Below, piece by piece: positions 49,590-57,522 of a stretch of DNA of 64,000 nt. The notes beneath the pieces were generated by a model that ran no database searches, had not been told where the DNA came from, and saw only the letters and a list, made by a program, of their open reading frames with translations. The position numbers and the translations under genes were made by a program. Within the stretch, counting starts at the first letter, position 1. The number at the start of each line of letters is the position of its first letter. The DNA comes from Qipengyuania aestuarii (GTDB lineage Bacteria > Pseudomonadota > Alphaproteobacteria > Sphingomonadales > Sphingomonadaceae), in the NCBI RefSeq assembly GCF_019711535.1, contig NZ_JAIGNP010000001.1, forward strand, positions 372,001 to 436,000, written 5' to 3'.

Positions 49590-50846
49590 ATGACAGATAC
49601 GACTTTGATGAGCATTCCCGGGCAGATCGACCCGGTTCCCGTCGCGCGTGACATCACGCCGCGCGCCGATGGCCGCGTGGATCTGATCGGCCTTCCCAAG
49701 GACCGCATCCGCGACCTGTTCGAAGAAGCGGGCCTCGATGCCAGGCAGGCCAAGCTGCGCGCCAAGCAGGTGTTCCACTGGCTCTATCACCGCGGCGTGA
49801 CCGATTTCGAAGCGATGACCGATATCGCCAAGACCATGCGCCCCTGGCTGACCGAGCGGTTCGTGATCGGCCGCCCCGAAGTGGTCGAGGCGCAGCATTC
49901 GACCGACGGCACGCGCAAATGGTTGCTCAAGACCGCCGACGGCCACGAATTCGAAATGGTCTTCATCCCCGATGCCGATCGCGGCACGCTGTGCGTGTCC
50001 AGCCAGGTCGGCTGCACGCTCAATTGCCGCTTCTGCCACACCGGCACGATGAAGCTGGTCCGCAATCTCACCCCGGGCGAGATCGTCGGCCAGGTCATGC
50101 TGGCGCGCGATGCGCTGGGCGAATGGCCCAAGGGCAATATGAAGTTCGATTACGGGGCCGATCTCGACGAGATCGAGGAAAGCTCCGAATACAGGTCCGA
50201 TGGCCGCCTGCTCACCAACATCGTGATGATGGGCATGGGCGAACCGCTGTATAATTTCGACAATGTCAAAGGCGCGCTGAAGCTGGTCATGGACGGCGAA
50301 GGCCTGGCCCTGTCCAAGCGCCGCATCACGCTGTCGACCAGCGGCGTGGTCCCGATGATGGAGAAATGCGGCGAGGAAATCGGCGTCAATCTTGCCGTCT
50401 CGCTCCACGCGGTGACCAAGGAAATCCGCGACGAAATCGTGCCGCTGAACAAGAAATACGGCATCGAGGAACTGCTCGAGGCCTGCGCCGCCTATCCCGG
50501 CGCCAGCAATGCGCGCCGCATCACGTTCGAATATGTGATGCTGAAGGACAAGAACGATAGCGACGAGCATGCGCGCGAACTCGTTCGCCTGCTCAAGCAG
50601 TATAATCTGCCCGCCAAGGTGAACCTCATTCCGTTCAACCCATGGCCCGGAGCGCAGTACGATACCTCTACACCGGAGCGTGTGCGCAGCTTTTCCAACA
50701 TCGTCTTCGAAGGCGGCATTTCCGCCCCTGTGCGCACGCCGCGCGGCCGCGACATCGATGCCGCTTGCGGCCAGCTTAAGACCGCGGCCGAAAAAAAGAG
50801 CCGCGCACAAAGGGACCGCGAGGCGGCAGAGGCAGTCCAAGCGTAA
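49590..50846 (+). CDS. rlmN: 23S rRNA/tRNA adenine-C2 methyltransferase
   Basis: 418 residues. Radical SAM motif C142-x3-C146-x2-C149 in [25 protein letters not shown] and the catalytic Cys in the C-terminal GCGQL-type stretch ([10 protein letters not shown]) complete the RlmN pattern. It makes m2A2503 in 23S rRNA and m2A37 in some tRNAs. Slightly long because of an insertion near 190 ([16 protein letters not shown]). Start at 49590; an in-frame ATG seven codons later is an alternative. Confidence 0.95.
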   Translation: MTDTTLMSIPGQIDPVPVARDITPRADGRVDLIGLPKDRIRDLFEEAGLDARQAKLRAKQVFHWLYHRGVTDFEAMTDIAKTMRPWLTERFVIGRPEVVEAQHSTDGTRKWLLKTADGHEFEMVFIPDADRGTLCVSSQVGCTLNCRFCHTGTMKLVRNLTPGEIVGQVMLARDALGEWPKGNMKFDYGADLDEIEESSEYRSDGRLLTNIVMMGMGEPLYNFDNVKGALKLVMDGEGLALSKRRITLSTSGVVPMMEKCGEEIGVNLAVSLHAVTKEIRDEIVPLNKKYGIEELLEACAAYPGASNARRITFEYVMLKDKNDSDEHARELVRLLKQYNLPAKVNLIPFNPWPGAQYDTSTPERVRSFSNIVFEGGISAPVRTPRGRDIDAACGQLKTAAEKKSRAQRDREAAEAVQA

Positions 50847-50850
50847 GCCG

Positions 50851-51879
50851 ATGGGCGGACTGACGCTCTGGCGCTATCGCCGCCGCTTTATGGTGGACGG
50901 CGTGCAGGCAACCGTCACGGCGCGTTCGCGCACCGTTGGGCTGGAATCCCAACTCGAACTGGATGGCCGGATCGCGGCGAGCGATTTCACCCCGGCCGTT
51001 GGCCCCGATGCGGTGCGCAATCATCATCTGTCCGCGACGCTGCCCGACGGCTCCGCCATCGAGGTCGAAGCAGGCTATGTCAGCTCGGTCAACATCGGGA
51101 TTGCAGTGCACCATGACGGGCGGCTGATCCACGAAAGCCATCCCGGCCGCACCATCGCCTATCCGGAAAAGTATCGCGAGACGATGGCAGCCTATGCGAA
51201 CGGGACCATGGGCAGTGCGCTGTCGCAAGATTTCGGTGGCGGTCCCTCCGGCGCCTCCTCTTCCGGCGCGCTCGATATGTCCGCGTTCAAGCGCAACCGC
51301 ATCCCGCTGGCGGTCGATATCGCGCTGGGCCTGCTGTTCTTCGTCGTCGCCAAGCTGACCGATCTGACGACTGCGGCATTCGTCGGCGCTGCGCTCGGGG
51401 TTGCCCTGCTCGCCGCGCAGAAAATCACCAAGGTCGATTTGCTCGGCGGGCTGGCGCTTTTCGGCATCGGCCTGCTGCTGCTTTCCGCCGTGCTCGCGCT
51501 GGTGTTCCAGTCTGACGAGGCCGTGAAATACCGGTCCTCCATCGTCGGCGTGGTGAGCGCCGCGCTGTTCTTCATCGACGGTCTGGCCGGGGGCAACCGG
51601 CTGGCAGCGAGGTTGATGGCCTACCTGCCCTATCGCGATATCGATGCCGCGCGGCTGGGGATCGGCATGGGCGTGTTCGGCGCCGTTCTGGCGGCGCTCA
51701 ATCTGCTGGTGGCGCTCTATGCCTCGACCGATGTCTGGCTCTTCTACAGCACTTTTGCCGATTTCCCGGTCTCGATGGTCCTGATCCTGCTGGTCTTCCG
51801 CTATTCGCAGGGCAAGGTCCTGCCCGATACCTATCCCAGATACCGCCACGCCCACGCCGAAAGGCCAGGTCAGCCCTAG
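50851..51879 (+). CDS. membrane protein with C-terminal IspZ/YciB-like domain
   Basis: 342 residues from ATG at 50851, 4 bp after rlmN; the frame open to 50680 is inside rlmN. Residues 1-130 are soluble (TLWRYRRRFMVDGVQATVTA...), then a Gly/Ser linker (FGGGPSGASSSGALD), then about six membrane helices (150-330). The helices match septation protein A in layout: FFVVAKLTDLTTAAF, ...FQSDEAVKYRSSIV..., and ALNLLVALYASTDVW. IspZ/YciB is normally about 180-200 residues, so this looks like a fusion. Function in envelope or septation is inference. Confidence 0.6.
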   Translation: MGGLTLWRYRRRFMVDGVQATVTARSRTVGLESQLELDGRIAASDFTPAVGPDAVRNHHLSATLPDGSAIEVEAGYVSSVNIGIAVHHDGRLIHESHPGRTIAYPEKYRETMAAYANGTMGSALSQDFGGGPSGASSSGALDMSAFKRNRIPLAVDIALGLLFFVVAKLTDLTTAAFVGAALGVALLAAQKITKVDLLGGLALFGIGLLLLSAVLALVFQSDEAVKYRSSIVGVVSAALFFIDGLAGGNRLAARLMAYLPYRDIDAARLGIGMGVFGAVLAALNLLVALYASTDVWLFYSTFADFPVSMVLILLVFRYSQGKVLPDTYPRYRHAHAERPGQP

Positions 51880-51907
51880 ATATCTGTCTTGCATGAACTC
51901 TTCCGAG

Positions 51908-51929
51908 GTGTATTATGCAACTGATACAC
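51908..51929. promoter_or_regulatory. palindrome upstream of the 51946 hydrolase
   Basis: GTGTAT (51908-51913) and ATACAC (51924-51929) are perfect arms with a 10-base centre, and a second pair TTGCAT/ATGCAA overlaps (from about 51890 to 51920). The site lies 16 bp before the ATG at 51946, a position fit for a repressor such as a TetR-type protein. No regulator gene is adjacent. Confidence 0.3.
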
Positions 51930-51945
51930 AAGGAAGGGCATTATC

Positions 51946-52926
51946 ATGAGCAAGCTGTTTGGTGTCGTCACGGCAATGTGCGTCGCCCTCGCCTCACCGC
52001 TCGCTGCCGAGCCGGGCCCGCCCGTCGCGCCCACCGAAGTCATGGTGGGCGACAGCCTGCCCTATGCCTATTTCGCCACGCCTGAAGGCGAAGGGCCCTT
52101 TCCGGCCATCATCATCCTTGGCGGCAGCGAAGGCGGGGATTTCGGATCGCGCGGCTCTGCGCCCCACTTTCTGTCCGAAGGCTATGCCATTTTGGGCCTG
52201 CCGTATTATTCGCCCGCCTATCTGCCCAAGGAACGGCAATTGCCCGACCTTCCGGTGGCCTTCGATTCCATTCCGCTCGAAAAACTGGAGATCGCCCGCG
52301 ACTGGCTGAGGAACCGCAAGGACGTGCAGGCCGACAGCATCGGGCTTTATGGCGTGTCGAAAGGTGCCGAATTCGTTCTGGCAGGGGCCAGCCGGATCGA
52401 CGGCTTTGCCGCCGTCGCCGCGATCGTGCCCAGCGATGTGATCTGGGAAGGCTGGGGCCCGAATGCCAAGCCGGGCGAAGTCAGCAGTTTCTCCTGGCAG
52501 GGCCGCCCCCTGCCCTTCGTCCCCTATCTCGGCATGGAAGAAGAGTTCAAGAAATACGCCATTCCCGGTGCCACTGTCCGCCTGCGCACTCCGCAGGATG
52601 CCGGACGGCGCGCCCATCCGGACCGGGTGGTGGATGCGCGTATCCGCGTCGAGACTATCGACGAGCCCGTTCTTGTCGCGGGCGGAGATCAAGATAATAC
52701 GTGGAATTCGGGCGCGATGGCGCAGAACATTGCCGAGCGCCGGGCCGAGGCGGGCAATCTCGAAACCGTCGCCCTGATCTTTCCCGACGCCACCCATGCC
52801 CTCTCCGGCACCGGGGTCCAGCGGACCGAAGGCGACTTCCGCTATGACGAACCGACGCTGGAGGCGCAGCAGCAGATCTGGCCCGCCACGCTGGATTTCT
52901 TCGCGGCGCATCTCAAACGGCCATGA
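51946..52926 (+). CDS. secreted BAAT/dienelactone-hydrolase-like alpha/beta hydrolase
   Basis: 326 residues with a signal peptide (MSKLFGVVTAMCVALASPLA, then AEPGPP). The nucleophile Ser is in YGVSKGAEFV, the BAAT C-terminal-domain elbow; an Asp candidate is in GGDQDNTWNS and the His in FPDATHALSG. These are features of acyl-CoA thioester hydrolase/BAAT C-terminal proteins. It should act in the periplasm on an ester or thioester; substrate unknown. It overlaps the methyltransferase gene by ATGA. Confidence 0.83.
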   Translation: MSKLFGVVTAMCVALASPLAAEPGPPVAPTEVMVGDSLPYAYFATPEGEGPFPAIIILGGSEGGDFGSRGSAPHFLSEGYAILGLPYYSPAYLPKERQLPDLPVAFDSIPLEKLEIARDWLRNRKDVQADSIGLYGVSKGAEFVLAGASRIDGFAAVAAIVPSDVIWEGWGPNAKPGEVSSFSWQGRPLPFVPYLGMEEEFKKYAIPGATVRLRTPQDAGRRAHPDRVVDARIRVETIDEPVLVAGGDQDNTWNSGAMAQNIAERRAEAGNLETVALIFPDATHALSGTGVQRTEGDFRYDEPTLEAQQQIWPATLDFFAAHLKRP

Positions 52927-53522
52927 GCGCCGATCCTGCGACCATTGCCTATTACGAGGCCAATGCGCCGCATTACACTTTAAGCTTTGGGCAGGCGCCC
53001 AGCCGCCATCTCGATGGATTTCTGGACCGGCTCGATACACGCGCGCGCATCCTGGAACTGGGCTGCGGCGCGGGGCGGGATTCGGCGCGGATCATCGAGC
53101 GCGGTTTCGATCTCGATGCGACCGACGGCACACCGGCCATGGTCCGCAAGGCCAATGAACGCTTCGGCATCGGCGCCCGGGTCATGCGCTTCGACGAGCT
53201 CGCTGCCAAGGAAGCCTATGACGCGGTCTGGGCGCATGCCTGCCTGCTCCATGTCGCCCGGGCCGATCTGCCGCAGGTGCTGTCCGCGATCCATGCCGCG
53301 CTGAGGCCGGGGGGCTGGCATTTCGCCAATTACAAGCTCGGCAGCGGCGAGGGGCGCGATCCGCTGGGCCGCCTCACCAATCTGCCCGGCGAAGGTTGGC
53401 TGGAGCAGGTCTACCGCACCGCCGGCTTCGAGATCGCCGCGGGCGAGCGCTATCCCGGCAGGGGTGCCGACGGCGTCCAGCGCGACTGGTATGCGCTCAC
53501 CCTGCGCCGCCCGCCGCGCTGA
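52923..53522 (+). CDS. class I SAM-dependent methyltransferase
   Basis: 199 residues. Motif I is ILELGCGAGRDS (about 40-51), the adenine-side acidic residue is in DLDATDG, and motif IV reads YDAVWAHACLLHV. It belongs to the small-molecule/tellurite-resistance-like group; a precise substrate cannot be read. Coupled to the hydrolase upstream by stop/start overlap. Confidence 0.87.
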   Translation: MSADPATIAYYEANAPHYTLSFGQAPSRHLDGFLDRLDTRARILELGCGAGRDSARIIERGFDLDATDGTPAMVRKANERFGIGARVMRFDELAAKEAYDAVWAHACLLHVARADLPQVLSAIHAALRPGGWHFANYKLGSGEGRDPLGRLTNLPGEGWLEQVYRTAGFEIAAGERYPGRGADGVQRDWYALTLRRPPR

Positions 53523-53640
53523 GGCAGAATATCGCTTTCATACATTTGCCCGCTGTGCTGGAAGGCTCTCATGCGCCTCTTGAATAGCCCTCAAACCCCC
53601 GGTTTCCGCCAGCTTGCAGGGGGTGGCTTATTTACCCCCT

Positions 53641-53672
53641 GGACCGTGCTCCATGTGCTCCATCCTGTAGGA
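53641..53672 (+). repeat. 32-bp dispersed repeat, copy 1
   Basis: Begins GGACCGTGCTCCATGTGCTC and ends CATCCTGTAGGA. The same 32 bases occur in reverse orientation at 57137-57168 and, with one change, at 63790-63821. A hairpin with arms CAGGGGGT/ACCCCCTG (53617-53641) abuts it. The last bases plus AAGGGG form the ribosome binding site of the MOSC gene. Confidence 0.85.
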
Positions 53673-53686
53673 AAGGGGTTTGCGGC

Positions 53687-54331
53687 ATGACGGCCGAAGT
53701 CCTCGCGCTGTGCACCGGCAAGCCCGCGCGCCTCGCCGACGGAAAACTCAGTTCGATCGACAAGCATGCCGTGGAAGGGCCGGTGCGCATCACCCGCATG
53801 GGGCTCGAAGGAGATACCCAGACCGACCGCAAGCATCACGGCGGGCAGCACATGGCCGTGCATCTCTACGCGGCGGACCATTATGCCTATTGGCGCGAGG
53901 AGATTCCCGAAGTGGCGCGGCTGGCCTCTCCCGGGGCGTTCGGCGAAAACCTCCACACGCGGGGCCTGACGGAGGGCGAAGCCTATATCGGCGACCGTTT
54001 CCGGATGGGCACGGCACTGCTCGAACTGAGCATGGGCCGCCAGCCCTGCAGCACGCTGGAACGGCATTTCCAACGCAAGGACATGGTCAAACGCATCATC
54101 GCCAACCACCGCTGCGGCATCTACTTCCGGGTGATCGAGGAAGGCGAAGCGGTCGCCGGCGACAGTCTCGCCCTCATCGCCCGCAGCCAGGATCGCTGGA
54201 GCGTGGAGGACGCCTTCGCCCTGCTCTTCGACAAGGCACGCAGGCCGGCGCAGGACGAGATTCGCGATCTGCTCGCGGTCCCGCAGCTCGGGCCGCAGTG
54301 GCAGGACAAGCTGCGCGCCAGGCTGCGCTGA
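53687..54331 (+). CDS. MOSC-domain protein (YiiM-like)
   Basis: 214 residues. GAFGENLHTRGLTEGEAYIG and MGRQPCSTLERHF are the MOSC beta-barrel and its conserved Cys (PC). The C-terminal helical tail (WSVEDAFALLFDK, about 160 on) matches the 3-alpha domain of YiiM-like proteins. These proteins carry molybdenum-cofactor-linked detoxification of N-hydroxylated bases. The Shine-Dalgarno AGGAAAGGGG (53669-53678) is formed by the end of the 32-bp repeat. Confidence 0.9.
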   Translation: MTAEVLALCTGKPARLADGKLSSIDKHAVEGPVRITRMGLEGDTQTDRKHHGGQHMAVHLYAADHYAYWREEIPEVARLASPGAFGENLHTRGLTEGEAYIGDRFRMGTALLELSMGRQPCSTLERHFQRKDMVKRIIANHRCGIYFRVIEEGEAVAGDSLALIARSQDRWSVEDAFALLFDKARRPAQDEIRDLLAVPQLGPQWQDKLRARLR

Positions 54332-54458
54332 TCGGCCACGGCCCGTCTCACGGGATATGTCGGCTCATCGCTAATATGCCGTAAAGCGCATTCGTTCATG
54401 CGCCGTTGTAAATGCGGCGGCAGATTGCGTGGCGAAGTTGAGAACACAAGGACGTAAC

Positions 54459-54854
54459 ATGAAACAGGTCGCCATCGCTCTTGGAGCAGCCACACTCGCC
54501 CTCACCGGCATCGGAACCGCAGCCCCGGCCGCAGCCGATCCGCCGTCATGGGCACCCGCGCATGGCAAGCGCGCCAAGGACCGCGCCCAGCACCGCATGT
54601 ATGACGATCGCGGCTATTACTCCTCCCCGCGCCGCATCACCCGCGACAGCTACATGTGGCGCGGCCGCGATGGCCGCTATTACTGCAAGCGCGACAACGG
54701 CACGACCGGTCTGGTGATCGGCGCGGGTGTCGGCGCGCTCGCCGGGCATGAACTGGCGGGCCGCGGCGACCGGACCTTGGGCGCAATCCTCGGCGGTGCC
54801 GTGGGTGCGGTGGTCGGGCGCGAGATCGACCGCGGAAGCCTGCGCTGCCGCTAA
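54459..54854 (+). CDS. glycine-zipper 2TM-domain protein, exported
   Basis: 131 residues from ATG at 54459; an upstream in-frame ATG at 54429 is less likely. Signal peptide MKQVAIALGAATLALTGIGT then AAPAAA. The C-terminal half is a glycine zipper (VIGAGVGALAGHELAGRGDR, then TLGAILGGAVGAVVGREID), a glycine-zipper 2TM outer-membrane-type domain. A basic, Tyr/Arg-rich linker precedes it. Role likely in envelope integrity. Confidence 0.85.
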   Translation: MKQVAIALGAATLALTGIGTAAPAAADPPSWAPAHGKRAKDRAQHRMYDDRGYYSSPRRITRDSYMWRGRDGRYYCKRDNGTTGLVIGAGVGALAGHELAGRGDRTLGAILGGAVGAVVGREIDRGSLRCR

Positions 54855-54964
54855 TTCACGCCCGAAACGGGTCGCAGAAGATGGCGTCGTCACTCCCCTC
54901 GGTGGCGGCGCCATTTTGACGCCCCCGCCTTCCCTTTACGCCGCTCGCTGATATGCTCCCCGCC

Positions 54965-55732
54965 ATGGATCACGACAGACCAGCAGTGCTCGTTACCGGC
55001 GGGGCGAAACGCATCGGGGGCGCCATCTCGCGGGCCTTTGCCGGGGCCGGATGGCATGTGGTGATCCACTACAACCGCTCGGCATCCGCGGCGCAGGATC
55101 TGGCTGCCGAGCTGGACAGCGCCGAAACCGTCCGCGCCGATCTGTGCGACGATGACGCCGCCACTGCCATGGCCGAGGAACTCGCCCCCCGCCTTTCCGA
55201 CTGGCGGGCCCTGATCAACTGCGCCTCGGTCTTCGATCCCGACGACGTGACCGCGCTCGATCCTGCCACCAGCCGCCGCGCGATGCAGATCAATGCGCAG
55301 GCCCCGGCGCTGCTAGCGCAGGCCTATCTCAGGCACGCGACATCGCAGGCCGGGCGGCATGTGATCCAGGTCACCGACCAGAAGCTGGCCAACCCCAATC
55401 CCGACTTCTTCAGCTATACCATGAGCAAGCACGCGCTCGATGCCACCATCGCCATGCTGGCCATGGGCGCGGCGCGGGAGGAGGACCGGGTCTACGGCCT
55501 CGCACCCGGCGCGATTCTCGCCAGCCACGACCAGTCCGCCGAAGAGGCCGAGCGGTCGCACCGGATGAACCTGCTGGGGCGCCGTACCTCTGCACAGGAG
55601 GTCGCCGATGCCGCGGTTTTCCTTGCCTCCGGGCATCTCGCCAGCGGCCAGACGCTCTTCCTCGACAGCGGCCAGCACCTGCTCCGCCAGCAACGCGATG
55701 TGATCTATCTCGCCCGCGAGCAGGTGGGATAG
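54965..55732 (+). CDS. SDR, pteridine-reductase (FolM)-like
   Basis: 255 residues from ATG at 54965; another ATG at 54953 is in frame. TGGAKRIGGAISRAF has the RIG variant of the glycine loop that marks pteridine reductase/FolM proteins; the active site is YTMSKHALD with a preceding VTDQKLA (usual Ser position is Asp/Thr-like). It probably reduces a pterin such as dihydromonapterin or dihydrofolate. Weak ribosome binding site at both starts. Followed after 75 bp by the first cyclopropane-synthase paralog. Confidence 0.8.
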   Translation: MDHDRPAVLVTGGAKRIGGAISRAFAGAGWHVVIHYNRSASAAQDLAAELDSAETVRADLCDDDAATAMAEELAPRLSDWRALINCASVFDPDDVTALDPATSRRAMQINAQAPALLAQAYLRHATSQAGRHVIQVTDQKLANPNPDFFSYTMSKHALDATIAMLAMGAAREEDRVYGLAPGAILASHDQSAEEAERSHRMNLLGRRTSAQEVADAAVFLASGHLASGQTLFLDSGQHLLRQQRDVIYLAREQVG

Positions 55733-55807
55733 CACGGCCCTTCGCATTGACTTGGCCCGCATGATCGGCATGTTCGCCCGAAAATCGCCGAAGGGGAGCG
55801 GACGGCC

Positions 55808-57097
55808 ATGTGGCTACTCGACAAGTTTCTGAAAGCCGCGGTCAAGACGGGCCGCCTCGTCGTCACGGACCATGACGGCAAGACCTATGAATACGGCCCA
55901 GCCGATCCCGCCGAGCCGCCGCTGCGCATCAAGTTGACCCACAAGAAGGCGGCGAACCACATCGCGCGCTATCCGCAGATGGGCGCGGGCGAGGCGTTCA
56001 TGTGGGGCTGGCTCAAGGTCGAGGCCCCGCACGATATCCGCGATCTCATCCTCTTCGTCACCGAACAGGCGGGCAGGCCCGGCGACACGGCGCTGAAACC
56101 CAAGGGCAAGCTGCGCACCGCCGCCCAGCGGCTGATTGCCAAGGCCGACAGCATCAATCTGCGCGGCAAGGCGCGCAAGAACGCCGAGCATACCTACAAC
56201 CTTACCCGCGAGCTGTACGAGCGGTTCCTCGACGAGGACCGGCAGTACACCATGGCCTATTACCGCGAGGATCCGGCCACCACCTCGCTCGAGAAGGCGC
56301 AGCTCGACAAGAAGGCGCATCTCGCCGCCAAGCTGCACATCAAACCCGGCCAGCGCATCCTCGACATCGGCTGCGGCTGGGGCGGCTTCGCGCTCTACCT
56401 GGCGCGGCATTACGACGTCGAGGTCCACGGCGTGGCGCTGGCCCCCGACCAGATCGCCTTCTGCAAGGAACGCGCGGAGGAAGCGGGCCTCGCCGACCGG
56501 GTCAGGTTCTCCCTCACCGATTACCGCGATGTGAAAGGCCAGTTCGACCGCATCAGCTCGGTCGGCCTGCTCGAACACGTGGGCACGCCGCATTACCCGC
56601 AGTTCTACGAGCACACCAACCGCCTGCTCAAACCCGATGGCGTGATGATGAGCCATTGCTGCGGGCGCGCCGGCCCGCCCGGCTTCACCGACGCCTGGAC
56701 GCGCACCTACATCTTCCCCGGCGGCTACATTCCGGCGCTGAGCGAACTGGTCACCCAGTCCGAGCAGTTCGGCTGGCAGGTGATGGACGTGGAGGCCATG
56801 CGCTTCCACTACAGCCACACGCTGGAGGAATGGTACAATCGCACCGTCCAGCACCGCGCCGAGATCGTCGAGATGTATGATGAGACCTTCTACCGCATGT
56901 GGCTCTACTACCTCGCCGGGGCCGAACAGAGCTTCCGCCATGGCGACATGGTCAACTGGCAGCTGATCTATGTGAAGGACCGCAGCGCCATTCCCATGAC
57001 CCGCGAATGGATTATGGAAGAGAGCGCCCGCCTGCGCGCCGCCGACGCCAACCAAATCCCCGAATGGCGCTTCGCCCAGCGGGAAGCCGCGGAGTAA
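55808..57097 (+). CDS. cyclopropane-fatty-acid synthase paralog 1 (divergent active site)
   Basis: 429 residues. SAM motif LDIGCGWGG (185-193), catalytic Glu in LLEHVG, and His in MSHCCGR are kept. The segment before it, which in standard CFA synthases reads YDIGNDFY...QYSCAYW, reads YNLTRELY...QYTMAYY, so the bicarbonate-site Cys is M149. It therefore may catalyse another methyl or methylene transfer to unsaturated fatty acids. A standard paralog is 426 bp downstream. The gene ends 3 bp before a giant hairpin repeat. Confidence 0.85.
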   Translation: MWLLDKFLKAAVKTGRLVVTDHDGKTYEYGPADPAEPPLRIKLTHKKAANHIARYPQMGAGEAFMWGWLKVEAPHDIRDLILFVTEQAGRPGDTALKPKGKLRTAAQRLIAKADSINLRGKARKNAEHTYNLTRELYERFLDEDRQYTMAYYREDPATTSLEKAQLDKKAHLAAKLHIKPGQRILDIGCGWGGFALYLARHYDVEVHGVALAPDQIAFCKERAEEAGLADRVRFSLTDYRDVKGQFDRISSVGLLEHVGTPHYPQFYEHTNRLLKPDGVMMSHCCGRAGPPGFTDAWTRTYIFPGGYIPALSELVTQSEQFGWQVMDVEAMRFHYSHTLEEWYNRTVQHRAEIVEMYDETFYRMWLYYLAGAEQSFRHGDMVNWQLIYVKDRSAIPMTREWIMEESARLRAADANQIPEWRFAQREAAE

Positions 57098-57100
57098 GTG

Positions 57101-57157
57101 CATGTGCTCCATCCTGTAGGATTGGCCCTCGGGCAATCCTACAGGATGGAGCACATG
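57101..57157. repeat. large perfect inverted repeat made of two repeat copies
   Basis: CATGTGCTCCATCCTGTAGG then ATTG (57101-57124) pairs perfectly with 57134-57157. The 9-base centre GCCCTCGGG adds a further short helix with one bulge. The right arm is part of a full 32-bp repeat copy (57137-57168, opposite to copy 1); the left arm is a partial copy facing it. It lies 3 bp past the paralog-1 stop and would form a very stable RNA hairpin. Confidence 0.9.
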
Positions 57158-57168
57158 GAGCACGGTCC
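57137..57168 (-). repeat. 32-bp dispersed repeat, copy 2 (reverse)
   Basis: Exact reverse complement of copy 1 at 53641-53672. Just beyond it GGTCC...GGACC with inner GGG/CCC (57165-57188) makes another small hairpin with an AT-rich loop, like the one next to copy 1. Confidence 0.85.
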
Positions 57169-57522
57169 TGAGGGTAATTTTCCCGGACCGCAAATGGGGC
57201 GAGCGGGCTGGATCGAAAAAGGGCAACGATGCGAAAGAGCGAGGCTGCGGCATATCGATTCGCCATCGTGTAGGAAACGCCTTTCGGGCCTCTTGCTGCG
57301 TGAGCGTGAGCGTGCGCGGGCGGGACCGGGCAAGGCGAAACGGACCGCCTGCCCCTTCCCGGTCATTGCGAGCGTAGCGAAGCAATCCATCGCGAGACTT
57401 TCCGTCACACGCAGGAGTAAGGGTCTTCCGCTCCCACGCCACCGCGCCCCCAATTCCGGTATCGCAAAAGTGCATCACGGTGATTAGCTAAGCTGAAAGA
57501 TTACTCTTCCAGCAGGTTACCC
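57158..57522. other. intergenic region with repeats, no gene
   Basis: Between the two cyclopropane-synthase paralogs. Besides the repeat copies it has CGTGTAGGAAA at 57266-57276, which looks like a decayed edge of the 32-bp repeat, and the second-type repeat at 57361-57395. No frame here has coding character. The promoter of paralog 2 should be in the last 100 bp. Confidence 0.6.
57361..57395. repeat. short dispersed repeat (CATTGCGAGCG type), copy 2
   Basis: GGTCATTGCGAGCGTAGCGA followed by AGCAATCCATCG. Partner of the element at 15746-15799; this one lacks the insertion between head and tail. Confidence 0.7.
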
